A stretch of 64,000 bases of DNA from Marinobacterium lacunae (GCF_000705555.1 NZ_JMQN01000047.1:1-64000), one strand, 5' to 3'; shown: positions 53,828 through 63,626, numbered from the stretch's first letter. The notes: a model not told the origin generated them from the sequence alone. Translations and numbers: made by a program.

Positions 53828-56083
53828 TTAATCCTTCACAACGTCCACGAAATAGCGGTCTTCGCCGTCGACTGACTCACGGACAAGGCCGTGAACGTCT
53901 GTCTCGAAACCGGGGAAGCGCGAGTTGAAGTCACGTGCGAATTTCAGGTAGCTGATGATGGTCGCGTTGAAACGCTCGCCCGGTACCAGCAGCGGGATGC
54001 CCGGCGGGTAAGGCGTAACCAGCATGGCGGTCACCCGCCCCTCGAGTTCGTCGATCGATACGCGTTCTACATCGCGGTGAGCCATCTTCGCCCACGCATC
54101 GGCAGGCGTCATCGCCGGTTCGATGTTGGACAGGTACATGTCGGTGGTGATGCGCGCGACGTTGTACTCCTTGTAGACGCTGTGGATGGCGCTGCAAAGA
54201 TCGCGCAGACCGATGCGCTCGTATTGCGGATGCTTAGCTGCGAACTCTGGCATTACACGCCACATTGGCAGGTTGTGGTCGTAATCATCCTTGAACTGCT
54301 GCAGTTCCGTAACCATCGAGTTCCAGCGGCCCTTGGTGATGCCGATGGTGAACATGATGAAGAAGGAGTACAGACCGGTCTTCTCGATGATGATGCCGTG
54401 CTCAGCCAGGTATTTGCTGACGATTGCAGCGGGAATACCGTCCTCGTCAAACTCGCCGTTGAGGTTGAGTCCCGGAGTGATGATGGTCGATTTGATCGGG
54501 TCGAGCATGTTAAAGCCAGACTCGATGCGGCCGAAGCCGTGCCAGGTATCATCTTCATGGATGACCCAATCGTCACGATCGCCGACACCCTCTTCGGACT
54601 GCGGCAGCGGCCCCCACACCTTGAACCACCAGTCGTCCTTGCCGAACTCTTCGTCTGCCTTGTGCATGGCGCGTCGGAAGTCGAGTGCCTCATGCAGTGA
54701 CTCTTCAACCAGTGCCTTGCCGCCAGGGGGTTCCATCATCGCTGCCGCCACGTCACAGGATGCGATGATGGCATACTGCGGGCTGGTGGAGGAGTGCATC
54801 AGGTACGACTCGTTGAAGCGGTGAGTGTCCAGCTTACGGTTGGTACCGTCCTGCACAAGGATCTGGGACGCCTGGGAGAGACCGGCGAGCAGTTTGTGCG
54901 TGGACTGGGTTGCAAATACCAGCGTTTCATCTGAGCGCGGACGGCCTTCGCCGATGGCGTGCATGTTGCGATAGAAGGGGTGGAAAGCCGCGTGCGGAAG
55001 CCATGCTTCATCGAAGTGCAGCGTATCGATGGTGTTGCCCAGCATCGACTTGATTGTTTCGACGTTGTACAGGATGCCGTCGTAGGTACTCTGAGTGATG
55101 GTCAGAATACGGGGCTTCTTGTTCTTGGCCTTGCGGGCAAAGGGGTTGGCTTCGATCTTCTTGCGAATGGTTTCCGGGTCGAACTCACTTTTCGGAATCG
55201 GGCCGATGATGCCGTAATGGTTACGCGTAGGCATCAGGAACACCGGAATCGCACCGGTCATGATGATCGAGTGCAGAATTGACTTATGGCAGTTGCGATC
55301 GACAACCACGATATCGCCCGGTGCTACCGTAGAGTGCCATACCACCTTGTTGGAGGTGGACGTACCGTTAGTGACAAAGAACAGGTGGTCGGCGTTGAAG
55401 ATGCGCGCGGCGTTGGCCTCACTGGCTGATACAGGGCCGGTGTGGTCCAGCAGCTGACCGAGTTCGTCTACCGCATTACACACGTCGGCACGCAGCATGT
55501 TTTCGCCAAAGAACTGGTGAAACATCTGGCCTACAGGACTCTTAAGAAATGCAACGCCTCCTGAGTGGCCCGGGCAGTGCCAGGAATACGAAGAGTCGCT
55601 GGCGTAATCCATCAGGGCACGGAAGAACGGCGGCGCGAGGCAATCCAGATACTTGCGCGCTTCACGAATGATGTGGCGTGCGACGAACTCTGGCGTGTCC
55701 TCGAACATATGAATGAAGCCATGAAGCTCACGCAGAATATCGTTGGAAATATGGCGCGAGGTACGCGTTTCACCATAGAGGAAGATGGGGATATCGTTGT
55801 TGCGCTTGCGCACTTCAGTGATGAAGTCGCGAATCGCCTTCAGCGCGATGCTGACATCTTCATCACTACCACTGCCGAACTCTTCATCGTCAATGGAAAG
55901 GATGAAACAGGAAGCGCGGCTGGCCTGCTGGGCAAAGGAGGTCAGATCGCCGTAACTGGTGAAACCGACAACCTCCATTCCCTCTTTTCCAATCGCTTCG
56001 GCCAGATCTCGAATGCCTGAACCGGAGATGTTTTCGGAACGAAAGTCTTCGTCAATGATGACAACGGGAAAACGAAATTTCAT
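53828..56083 (-). CDS. Orn/Lys/Arg decarboxylase, fold-type I
   Basis: A 751-residue PLP decarboxylase with an N-terminal receiver-like wing domain (F-P-V-V-I-I-D-E-D), PLP-lysine motif S-T-H-K-L-L-A-G-L-S-Q-A-S, and the conserved S-W-H-C-P-G-H-S-G-G and D-E-A-W segments. Size and sequence match Pseudomonas LdcA and the biodegradative arginine decarboxylases; the substrate (Lys, Arg or Orn) cannot be settled from sequence. These enzymes make polyamines or counter acid stress. ATG 56083 is chosen; the frame extends to 56128. Confidence 0.9.
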   Translation of the reverse strand: MKFRFPVVIIDEDFRSENISGSGIRDLAEAIGKEGMEVVGFTSYGDLTSFAQQASRASCFILSIDDEEFGSGSDEDVSIALKAIRDFITEVRKRNNDIPIFLYGETRTSRHISNDILRELHGFIHMFEDTPEFVARHIIREARKYLDCLAPPFFRALMDYASDSSYSWHCPGHSGGVAFLKSPVGQMFHQFFGENMLRADVCNAVDELGQLLDHTGPVSASEANAARIFNADHLFFVTNGTSTSNKVVWHSTVAPGDIVVVDRNCHKSILHSIIMTGAIPVFLMPTRNHYGIIGPIPKSEFDPETIRKKIEANPFARKAKNKKPRILTITQSTYDGILYNVETIKSMLGNTIDTLHFDEAWLPHAAFHPFYRNMHAIGEGRPRSDETLVFATQSTHKLLAGLSQASQILVQDGTNRKLDTHRFNESYLMHSSTSPQYAIIASCDVAAAMMEPPGGKALVEESLHEALDFRRAMHKADEEFGKDDWWFKVWGPLPQSEEGVGDRDDWVIHEDDTWHGFGRIESGFNMLDPIKSTIITPGLNLNGEFDEDGIPAAIVSKYLAEHGIIIEKTGLYSFFIMFTIGITKGRWNSMVTELQQFKDDYDHNLPMWRVMPEFAAKHPQYERIGLRDLCSAIHSVYKEYNVARITTDMYLSNIEPAMTPADAWAKMAHRDVERVSIDELEGRVTAMLVTPYPPGIPLLVPGERFNATIISYLKFARDFNSRFPGFETDVHGLVRESVDGEDRYFVDVVKD

Positions 56084-56541
56084 CCACTCTGCCTGTTTGG
56101 TTGTGAGTTGAGTTTTGCCTCTGAACACAGGGACAAAAACGGACTGTAGTTTAGCAGCCAGCCGAATAAGTATAAACGCGTCTACCCATTGCGAGGTATG
56201 GACAGCGGTCTATGCTGAAAACATCGCTGTACAGAGGTCTTGCCATGAGTGTGTATCGGTTTTCGCAATCAGATCTCTTTCGTTGTCCACCGGTTTTGGC
56301 AGTGAACCGCCGGCACCGCCCAATCGCGAAGGGGATCATAAACCGTCTACTGTGACAGAACAGGGTGTACAGGCGCTATACGCTTGCTCAGCTGTATCGA
56401 GCGACATGGGCCGCGTCGGTCGGCTACGGCGAGCACTGGAGGTGCAGTGCAGGTTGTAATTTGGAGTTGTGGGGAAAAAGGGGTAAAGAATGAGTTAAAA
56501 CGGCCGTTTATATACAGATCATAAAAAAGGGGTAACTCACT
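56084..56541. other. Divergent spacer between decarboxylase and subtilase
   Basis: About 460 bases with no convincing gene. A 36-codon frame from ATG near 56245 lacks a ribosome site. The last 80 bases are AT-rich with runs of A and a TATATACAGATCATAAAA stretch that may hold the protease promoter; AAAAAGGGGT provides its ribosome site. No NifA or sigma-54 site was found. Confidence 0.5.
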
Positions 56542-58173
56542 ATGAAACGCTTTGCCTGCCTGGTCAGTGCGATGTTGCTGGGCACTTCATCCTCGACCTT
56601 TGCCGCGTCCTCAATTGCGAATCCTCCGTTTTTCAAAGGTCAGGTTGTTGTCGAGGGTACGCCCGATGAGTTTCCCTCGCACGAGGTGATCAAGTTTCTG
56701 CCGCTGTCGGGGTTGACGGTACTGGCGGTGGAACCGGGGAGAGAGATGGCCGCGTTGATCAAGCAGCGCAAGCAGGGCCGCAAGGCGATGCTGAACCTGA
56801 AGGCCACTGCGTTTGCAGTCAACGACCCCTTTTTTAACGGTTATCAGTGGAATATCGACACTATCCAGGCCCAGCAAGCCTGGGGTGCAAATGCCACAGG
56901 CGCAAGCGTGACGGTCGCCGTGCTCGACACGGGCCTGGCCTCTGGCGGCTCGGACGGCATCGGCTGTGTCGTGCCCGGCTACAACACCATCAAACAGTCC
57001 GGTGATACGTCCGATGGCAATGGACACGGTACGCATGTCAGTGGCACGGTCGCGCAGACAACCAATAATGGTGTGGGCACAGCGGGTGTTGCCTACGATG
57101 CGTGCGTGATGCCGGTCAAGGTGCTCGACGATAGGGGATCAGGCAGCTTTGCCGACATTGCCGAAGGTATTTATTGGGCCGTCGATAATGGTGCCCAGGT
57201 GATCAATATGAGTCTGGGCGTAAGTGCCGACTATGGCGTGACCTCTGACGAAGTCATGGACGCAGCACTCAACTACGCCTACGCACAGGATGTGACGGTG
57301 GTCGTCGCCGCAGGTAATGACGGCAATCCGAATCTGGTGTCCTATCCTGCTATTTACGGCACCACCATCGCGGTCGGTGCAACCGGTTGGGACAACGGTA
57401 TCGCACCTTATTCCAACGGCGGTACGGGGCTCACGCTGGTCGCTCCGGGCGGCAATACCTCACAAGACCTCAATAGCGATGGCTATGGTGATGGTATCTT
57501 GCAGGAGACGAAATACCGCAATCGCTGGGGCTATTACTTCTTTCAGGGAACGTCGATGGCCTCTCCGCATGTAGCCGCAGCTGCCGCGCTGTTGCTGTCT
57601 CATGACGGCACCCTGCGGCCTGACGATGTGAAAGGCCTGTTGGCCGGTACAGCGAAAGACCTGGGTGCTACTGGCTACGATGCCGTATACGGTGATGGCC
57701 TGATTCAGGTGTACGATGCCATCACCTCGTCAGGAAGCGGGACCTCCAGCAATCGTGTACCGGTCGCGCGTATTATCGATGTTCAGTGTGCCGATTTGAC
57801 GTGCGACTTCGACGCATCGGGCTCCTATGATCCGGACGGGGGTGCGCTAACCTACAGCTGGAGCTTTGGAGACGGTGCCTCTGCCGAGGGTGAAGTCACC
57901 TCGCACGGGTACTTGGCAGCCGGTACTTACGATGTGGTGCTGACCGTTCAGGATGTGCAGGGGGCCAGCAGTACGGACAGCATGATGGTTTCGGTTTCGA
58001 CAGCCTCTGCCGCCTGTACCGATGCTGACGGTGACGGCTTCTGCTCGGTGGAAACCGGGGGCGATGACTGTGATGACCAAAACCCCAATGTCTATCCCGG
58101 ACATGCCGACAAGGACAAGGGGCGCTGGAATGACGGCCTCGATAATGATTGTAACGGCGTTATAGACGGTTAA
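56542..58173 (+). CDS. Secreted subtilisin-like (S8) serine protease with PKD domain
   Basis: A 543-residue exported protease. A signal peptide (L-V-S-A-M-L-L-G-T-S-S-S-T-F-A-A) is followed by a propeptide. The catalytic residues are intact: D in V-A-V-L-D-T-G, H in G-H-G-T-H-V-S-G-T, and S in G-T-S-M-A-S-P-H. Near 410-500 lies a PKD domain (F-D-A-S-G-S-Y-D-P-D-G-G and Y-S-W-S-F-G-D-G). The tail has D-A-D-G-D-G-F-C and G-D-D-C-D-D-Q-N-P-N-V-Y-P-G, a MopE/thrombospondin-type calcium motif. It probably degrades extracellular protein. Confidence 0.93.
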   Translation: MKRFACLVSAMLLGTSSSTFAASSIANPPFFKGQVVVEGTPDEFPSHEVIKFLPLSGLTVLAVEPGREMAALIKQRKQGRKAMLNLKATAFAVNDPFFNGYQWNIDTIQAQQAWGANATGASVTVAVLDTGLASGGSDGIGCVVPGYNTIKQSGDTSDGNGHGTHVSGTVAQTTNNGVGTAGVAYDACVMPVKVLDDRGSGSFADIAEGIYWAVDNGAQVINMSLGVSADYGVTSDEVMDAALNYAYAQDVTVVVAAGNDGNPNLVSYPAIYGTTIAVGATGWDNGIAPYSNGGTGLTLVAPGGNTSQDLNSDGYGDGILQETKYRNRWGYYFFQGTSMASPHVAAAAALLLSHDGTLRPDDVKGLLAGTAKDLGATGYDAVYGDGLIQVYDAITSSGSGTSSNRVPVARIIDVQCADLTCDFDASGSYDPDGGALTYSWSFGDGASAEGEVTSHGYLAAGTYDVVLTVQDVQGASSTDSMMVSVSTASAACTDADGDGFCSVETGGDDCDDQNPNVYPGHADKDKGRWNDGLDNDCNGVIDG

Positions 58174-58194
58174 TTCTGTGCCGCGATCTACCAG

Positions 58195-58240
58195 GCCCCG
58201 GGCGGTGAATGGCGAGTATTCACCGCCCGGGGCTTTTTTC
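58195..58240 (+). terminator. Strong rho-independent terminator after the subtilase
   Basis: A perfect 16-bp stem (58195-58210 with 58218-58233) encloses a seven-base loop and is followed by six Ts. It insulates the fad-like operon from the protease gene. Confidence 0.93.
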
Positions 58241-58415
58241 TTTAAGAGCCTTACAGGGTGGATTGCTCTGCTGGAAACATCCGCTGCGCGCCATGCTGAA
58301 TAGAGTGTCATACATGCGTGACAGAACAGTAGATGGGGCTAAGCTGTAGGGTAGATAAGGAGCAATTAACGGCTCCAAAAGATTCCCTATAACGACAACA
58401 AAAGGGCTTTCAGCA

Positions 58416-60101
58416 ATGAATGTCAGGTATCGCCCCGATACAGCACTGCCGACAGCACTCAATAAGCCCGGTTACACCAGCTTGCTGGATTTTGTCGATC
58501 AGGTCTGTACGCAGTATGCGGATCAGCCCGCATTTACCAGTTTCGGTCGAACGCTTAACTATGCCGAGCTTGACCGTCTATCGGCCTCTTTTGCGGTATA
58601 TCTTCAGGAACATACCGACCTGCTGCCCGGCGATCGTATCGCGATTCAGTTACCGAATCTGATTCAGTACCCCGTTGTGCTCTTCGGTGCCCTGAGGGCG
58701 GGCCTGGTGGTCGTGAACACCAACCCGTTGTATACCTCGCGTGAGATGGAGCATCAGTTCATCGACTCCGGCGCCAAGGCGCTGGTCATCCACAAAAGCA
58801 TGGCGCACAAGGCGCAGGGAATCCTCGATAGAACCGGTATTCGGCATATCTTCGTGACTCAGGTCGGCGATCTTCACGGGTTCGTAAAACGAACGCTGAT
58901 CAACGCCACGATCAAATACATTCGCCACATGGAGCCGGATTACTATCTTCCCGGCGCTCTATCGCTTAGAGATGTGTTGCTCAAGCACCTTGGGGAGACA
59001 CCCAAAACAGTGGGTGCAGCCGGTACCGATCTGGCTGTACTGCAATACACCGGTGGCACAACCGGGGTTTCCAAGGGCGCGATGCTGACCCACAACAACT
59101 TGCTGGCCAATCTGCTGCAAGGCAGCGAGTTTATCAATGCAGGCGGAACCGGCTGGTCCCGAACGGTTGTACTGCCGCTGCCGCTTTATCATATCTACGC
59201 CTTTACTGTGTCACAGATTGTCATGGCATCGGGCGGACATGTGGTGCTTATCGCCAACCCACGCGACATCGATTCGCTGATCAAGGAGATCAAGCACTGT
59301 GGCATGAGCACCTTCATCGGTCTTAATACGCTGTTCAACGCCCTGTGCAATCGTGCCGAATTCCAATCGCTCGATTTTTCGGGGCTTGAGCTGACGCTCT
59401 CGGGTGGCATGGCGCTAACCCATGAGGCAGGAGAGAGATGGCAGCAGGTCACCGGGTGCCCGGTGGTTGAGGCCTATGGTCTGACAGAAACCTCACCGGC
59501 TGTTGCGATCAACCCGAGAGATGCAATTCAGCCGGGCACCATCGGGAAGCCTTTGCCCTATACCGAGGTGGCTGTAATCGACGAACAGGGGCAGAAGCTG
59601 CCTGATGGCGAGGCTGGCGAGCTCTGTGTTCGTGGTCCTCAGGTGATGGCCGGATACTGGTTACGGCCTGAAGATACCGCGCAGGTCATGCTGCCGGATG
59701 GTTTTCTCAAGACCGGTGACGTGGCGGTGCAGCAGGTGGATGGCTATCTAAGGATCATCGATCGCGCCAAGGACGTAATCATTGTCTCGGGATTCAACGT
59801 GTACCCCAACGAAATAGAGGATGTGGTGACCTCGCATCCGGATGTACTCGAATGTGCCGCCATCGGTGTAAAAGATCCCGACAGTGGGGAGCGGGTGAAG
59901 CTCTTTGTCGTGTCGAAACGTCCTGAGTTGGACAGGGCGACAATAAGAGACTGGTGTCGGGAGCACCTGACCGCGTACAAAGTGCCGCGCGATGTGGAGT
60001 TCGTAGCCGAGTTGCCCAAGTCCCCGGTGGGCAAAGTGATTCGCCGCTGCTTGCGCAGCCTGGATAACGATCACGACGTGGAGGTGGGCAGGAGTAATTG
60101 A
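58416..60101 (+). CDS. fadD: Long-chain fatty acid-CoA ligase (FadD type)
   Basis: A 561-residue AMP-forming acyl-CoA synthetase. The ATP/AMP motif Y-T-G-G-T-T-G-V-S-K-G-A, the A5 motif Y-G-L-T-E-T-S-P and the C-terminal lysine in K-S-P-V-G-K-V-I-R-R are intact, so it should be active. It begins an operon: the next start is one base past its stop. Operon mates are FadB- and FadA-like proteins with altered active sites, so its acyl-CoA product may feed something other than standard beta-oxidation. Confidence 0.9.
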   Translation: MNVRYRPDTALPTALNKPGYTSLLDFVDQVCTQYADQPAFTSFGRTLNYAELDRLSASFAVYLQEHTDLLPGDRIAIQLPNLIQYPVVLFGALRAGLVVVNTNPLYTSREMEHQFIDSGAKALVIHKSMAHKAQGILDRTGIRHIFVTQVGDLHGFVKRTLINATIKYIRHMEPDYYLPGALSLRDVLLKHLGETPKTVGAAGTDLAVLQYTGGTTGVSKGAMLTHNNLLANLLQGSEFINAGGTGWSRTVVLPLPLYHIYAFTVSQIVMASGGHVVLIANPRDIDSLIKEIKHCGMSTFIGLNTLFNALCNRAEFQSLDFSGLELTLSGGMALTHEAGERWQQVTGCPVVEAYGLTETSPAVAINPRDAIQPGTIGKPLPYTEVAVIDEQGQKLPDGEAGELCVRGPQVMAGYWLRPEDTAQVMLPDGFLKTGDVAVQQVDGYLRIIDRAKDVIIVSGFNVYPNEIEDVVTSHPDVLECAAIGVKDPDSGERVKLFVVSKRPELDRATIRDWCREHLTAYKVPRDVEFVAELPKSPVGKVIRRCLRSLDNDHDVEVGRSN

Positions 60102-60102
60102 G

Positions 60103-62262
60103 ATGCTGATGCAGGGGCAATATCTCAGAGTCCTATCGCTTGGTAGCGGGCTGTATGAACTTGTGTTCGACAATCAGCACGCCAGCATCAATACGCTCGA
60201 CCGGGCGTGTATAACCGAATTGGGCGATGCGATCACCCTGCTTAAGGATGTTGGCGATCTGCGTGGCCTGCTGATCTCTAGCGATCATGAGAGCTTTGTG
60301 CTGGGTGGTGGGGTCGACGAGATCTACCGGCATGCACGCGTGCCCGCCGCTGAGCGGCGCGCACTGCTCATTGAAGCGAATGAGTGGCTTAACCGTTTGC
60401 AGGCGTTGTCGGCACCTACTGTCGTTGCTATCAATGGCGATGCTTTTGGAGGCGGTTTCGAGCTGACACTGGCGTGCGACATGCGGGTGATGAGCGAGAC
60501 TGCTCGGGTCAGCCTCCCCTATACGCGATGGGGCGTAATACCGGGGTGGGGCGGTTGTGTGCGTCTTGCGCGTATCGTGGGGCTTGAGCACGCAATTGAC
60601 TGGATCTGCACTGGACGGGAAGTCGGTGCCGGAGAGGCATTAAGTACCGGGCTGGTGGCAAACGTCATCGATTCCGAGCACCTGCGCGAAGGTGCGCTCG
60701 ATCTCCTGATTCAATGCGCTAACGGTGTGTTCGACGTAACCCCTGAGCGTCAGCGTAAGGCACAACCGCTCGCGTTGAGCAAGCTGGCGCTAACGCTGGC
60801 CGTGGAGTCGGCGCGTGAACGGCTTTCGACGCTGGCCGATCGCCAAAATCCAGCTATTAATGCTGCACTGGAGACGCTGGCTGAGCAGGCATCGATGACG
60901 GCCGCTGATGCATCCAACGTCGAGGCGCAATGCTACTCCGCGCTGATGGAAAGCAATGAAGCCCGTGCACTGACCAATCTTTACCGTAACAAGTGGCGGG
61001 TAAAGGCGATTGCTGCCGCCGAGATCAAACGAGCGGCGCTTAACCGTATCGGTGTATTGGGTGCGGGGGTAATGGGGCGCGCAATAGCAGAGCGGGCAGC
61101 GCTCATGCGGTTACGCGTGGTGCTGATGGATGTTAAAGATCAGAAGCTTGAGGAGAGTCTGGACGAGATCGCCACACGATTGCGCACAGATCCAGACTTC
61201 CGGCAACTGTCCCCCGAGATGCGGCTGAATACGCTCAGGCGTATTCGCCCGACGCTGAGTTATCGCGAGTTTTCCAATGTCGATCTGGCAATCGAGGCTG
61301 TCATCGAAGATCCAGGCGTCAAGACAGCGGTGCTCAGCGCATTGGAGCGGGTTATGTCTGAGGACGCGGTATTGGCCACGAATACATCGGCCATACCGAT
61401 CAGCGGATTGGCCCGCTCACTCAAACGTCCGCAACAGTTCTGTGGCATCCATTTCTTCAACCCCGTCTCAAAAATGCCGCTGGTTGAAGTGGTACGGGCT
61501 GCCAAGACCTCAGATGAGACGATTGGTCGTGCTTTGGGCTTTGCCGTGGCAATGGGTAAAACCCCCGTCGTCGTGCGCGACTGCCCGGGCTTTTTCGTTA
61601 ATCGGGTGTTGAACAGCTATGTGCTGGGGTTCCTTCTGCTTGTGCGCGACGGCGTGGACCCATACCGGATCGACAAGCTTATGGAAGACTACGGGTGGCG
61701 TGCAGGGCCTGCACGCACGCTCGATGCGCTTGGTATCGATACCGCATTGAATATCACCCGGATGCTGGGAGCCGCCTACCCTGACCGGCTTATATTCCCC
61801 GGCGAGAGCGTCATCGAGCGACTGCGTGTATTACGCCAGCTGGGGCGAAAGACGGGTGTCGGATTTTACCGTTACCCGGAGGGTTTTTCCGGGGCAGCGC
61901 AATTCAACCCACGCTTGCAAGAGATGTTGGAACCGGTGGTCCAGAGCCGCGCCGATATTACGGATCGTGAGGTTATCGAACGGATGATGATCCCACTGAA
62001 AATCGAGGTGGCCCGTGTACTTGAAGAGGGCATTATCGGTACGCCTGCAGCCGCTGACGTAGCGCTTGTACTGGGGGTGGGCTATCCCGCGTTCCGAGGC
62101 GGTGCCTGCTATGCGTTGGACAACGAAGGGTTGGGACGATTTGTGGCGCGATGCCGTAAATATGAAGAGATAGGGGCGATCTATCAGCCGGGTTTGCAGC
62201 TCAGAGAGATGGCAACTGCCGGGCATACGTACGCAGAGTGGGGGGCATCGCATGACGGTTAG
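60103..62262 (+). CDS. FadB-like hydratase/3-hydroxyacyl-CoA dehydrogenase with altered hydratase site
   Basis: A 719-residue two-domain protein. The crotonase domain keeps one catalytic acid (Glu120 in G-G-G-F-E) but has Tyr140 in S-L-P-Y-T-R where E. coli FadB has the second catalytic Glu. The A-D-I oxyanion motif is also changed (G-G-G-V-D-E). The dehydrogenase domain looks complete: G-V-L-G-A-G-V-M-G-R for NAD, catalytic His in G-I-H-F-F-N-P-V, and P-L-V-E. So the dehydrogenase is predicted active and the hydratase impaired or changed. It overlaps the thiolase-like gene by 11 bases. Confidence 0.85.
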   Translation: MLMQGQYLRVLSLGSGLYELVFDNQHASINTLDRACITELGDAITLLKDVGDLRGLLISSDHESFVLGGGVDEIYRHARVPAAERRALLIEANEWLNRLQALSAPTVVAINGDAFGGGFELTLACDMRVMSETARVSLPYTRWGVIPGWGGCVRLARIVGLEHAIDWICTGREVGAGEALSTGLVANVIDSEHLREGALDLLIQCANGVFDVTPERQRKAQPLALSKLALTLAVESARERLSTLADRQNPAINAALETLAEQASMTAADASNVEAQCYSALMESNEARALTNLYRNKWRVKAIAAAEIKRAALNRIGVLGAGVMGRAIAERAALMRLRVVLMDVKDQKLEESLDEIATRLRTDPDFRQLSPEMRLNTLRRIRPTLSYREFSNVDLAIEAVIEDPGVKTAVLSALERVMSEDAVLATNTSAIPISGLARSLKRPQQFCGIHFFNPVSKMPLVEVVRAAKTSDETIGRALGFAVAMGKTPVVVRDCPGFFVNRVLNSYVLGFLLLVRDGVDPYRIDKLMEDYGWRAGPARTLDALGIDTALNITRMLGAAYPDRLIFPGESVIERLRVLRQLGRKTGVGFYRYPEGFSGAAQFNPRLQEMLEPVVQSRADITDREVIERMMIPLKIEVARVLEEGIIGTPAAADVALVLGVGYPAFRGGACYALDNEGLGRFVARCRKYEEIGAIYQPGLQLREMATAGHTYAEWGASHDG

Positions 62263-63430
62263 ACCCAACGAACCGGTGGTTATCGATGCGGTCCGCTCCG
62301 CGATGACGCTCTGTGGTGATGGTGGGTTTCGCAATCTCGATGCCCAGCAACTTAGTGCCTCGGTGATCGATGGGCTGCTTGCACGTAATCCCGGTGTGGA
62401 TCTTGACGGCGTCGATGAGTTGATCTGGGGGTGTGAAGATACCACCTGTGTGCAAGAGGGTAATCTGGCGCGATGGGCGCTGTTGCTCAGTCGTTTGCCG
62501 CACAGTGTGCCAGCCCAGACGGTTAACCGGTTGGGCGCATCGTCGATGACCGCTGTGCATCTCGCGGCGCAGGCGGTACTGGCAGGCAGTGGCGAGTGTT
62601 ATATCGCAGGTGGTGTGGAACATTCCGGCGGGGTAATGCCACCGATGGCAAGTGGGGCACCCAGGCTTGCCCGTATTACAGCAACGGCTGCCTTGAGCCG
62701 TGACAAGGTGGGAGAACTGTTGGCACATACACATGCGATTGATCGACGGATGCAGGATGAGTATGCCCTGCGCTCTCATCGCCTGGCGCAGCGGGCCGTC
62801 GTTGACGGCACGTTTGAGCAGCAACTGGTGACCGTGCCGGGACTGGATCCTCACGGATATTTACGTCCTCTGAAGGTCGATGAGCTGATTGTGCCGGACC
62901 TGAGTCTGGACCGCTTGGCTGGATATGAACCATCGGTCAGGCGGTCGGGAGGGAGTGTCACTGAGGCCAATACGGCCGCCGCGGCCGACGGTGCATCGGC
63001 GTTACTGATCATGTCAGCCGGGCGAGCGTCGGCCTTGGGCCTTAAACCCCGTGCGCGCATACGTGCCGTGGCCGTAACGGCGTGTGATCCTGCGGTGGGT
63101 GCGCTTGCTGCCGTGACGGCACTGGAGAAGCTGCTCGATCAGAGTAGTCTGACTCTTACCGATATCGACCTGTTCGACATCCATGAAGAGGGCGCCGCGC
63201 AAACGCTGGCGATACTCAAGGAGCTGGAGCTGCTGGATCGCCTGGATGACAGCGTTAACCTGAACGGTGGTGCAATCGCTCTGGGCGACCCTTCAGGCTG
63301 CTCCGGGGCGAGAATCTGCACAACGCTTTTGCATCTGATGGCCGCGAGAGAGGCGGCGCTCGGTGCGGCTGTGATCACTGCCGGATTAGGGCAGGGCGTT
63401 GCAACGCTTTTCGAGCGTCTGGACCGCTAA
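62252..63430 (+). CDS. FadA-like thiolase-fold protein lacking the catalytic cysteine
   Basis: A 392-residue protein aligned throughout with FadA. At the nucleophile, FadA has N-R-L-C-G-S-S-M; here it is N-R-L-G-A-S-S-M, so Cys is replaced by Gly95. The G-H-P motif histidine is Asp346 (A-L-G-D-P-S-G) and N-E-A-F-A-A-Q reads H-E-E-G-A-A-Q. Only the second cysteine (G-C-S-G-A-R) remains. The frame is open and otherwise well conserved, so this is a maintained protein, not a decayed gene. It is unlikely to cleave 3-ketoacyl-CoA by the normal route. Role unknown. Confidence 0.85.
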   Translation: MTVRPNEPVVIDAVRSAMTLCGDGGFRNLDAQQLSASVIDGLLARNPGVDLDGVDELIWGCEDTTCVQEGNLARWALLLSRLPHSVPAQTVNRLGASSMTAVHLAAQAVLAGSGECYIAGGVEHSGGVMPPMASGAPRLARITATAALSRDKVGELLAHTHAIDRRMQDEYALRSHRLAQRAVVDGTFEQQLVTVPGLDPHGYLRPLKVDELIVPDLSLDRLAGYEPSVRRSGGSVTEANTAAAADGASALLIMSAGRASALGLKPRARIRAVAVTACDPAVGALAAVTALEKLLDQSSLTLTDIDLFDIHEEGAAQTLAILKELELLDRLDDSVNLNGGAIALGDPSGCSGARICTTLLHLMAAREAALGAAVITAGLGQGVATLFERLDR

Positions 63431-63437
63431 CGCGTCA

Positions 63438-63453
63438 TGTCACTTTTACGACA
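63438..63453 (+). promoter_or_regulatory. NifA upstream activator site for the last operon
   Basis: TGTCACTTTTACGACA fits TGT-N10-ACA and lies 96 bp before the sigma-54 box, just after the thiolase-like gene. Confidence 0.75.
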
Positions 63454-63548
63454 TACGACATGAAAAACGCCTGAGCTATTTGCATTTATCATCGTTGTTT
63501 ACTTCCTATCTATTTGATCAGCCTTGGCTTTTTTTATAGATGTAGCGC

Positions 63549-63564
63549 TGGTCTGTGCTTTGCA
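63549..63564 (+). promoter_or_regulatory. Sigma-54 promoter of the last operon
   Basis: TGGTCTGTGCTTTGCA has GG at -24 and a full TTGCA at -12 with correct spacing; the -24 box departs from consensus after TGG. Together with the upstream NifA site it marks a fifth nif transcription unit. Confidence 0.75.
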
Positions 63565-63626
63565 CGGCTCTTGTCTGAATTCCCACCCAGCCATTAGGGG
63601 CCGCGATGACGGTCAGGAGAGCCGCT

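Noticed and set aside
62252-63430. Calling the thiolase-like gene a pseudogene
   Set aside because: The frame is full length, well conserved elsewhere and overlaps its neighbour neatly, so loss of catalytic residues looks selected, not decayed.
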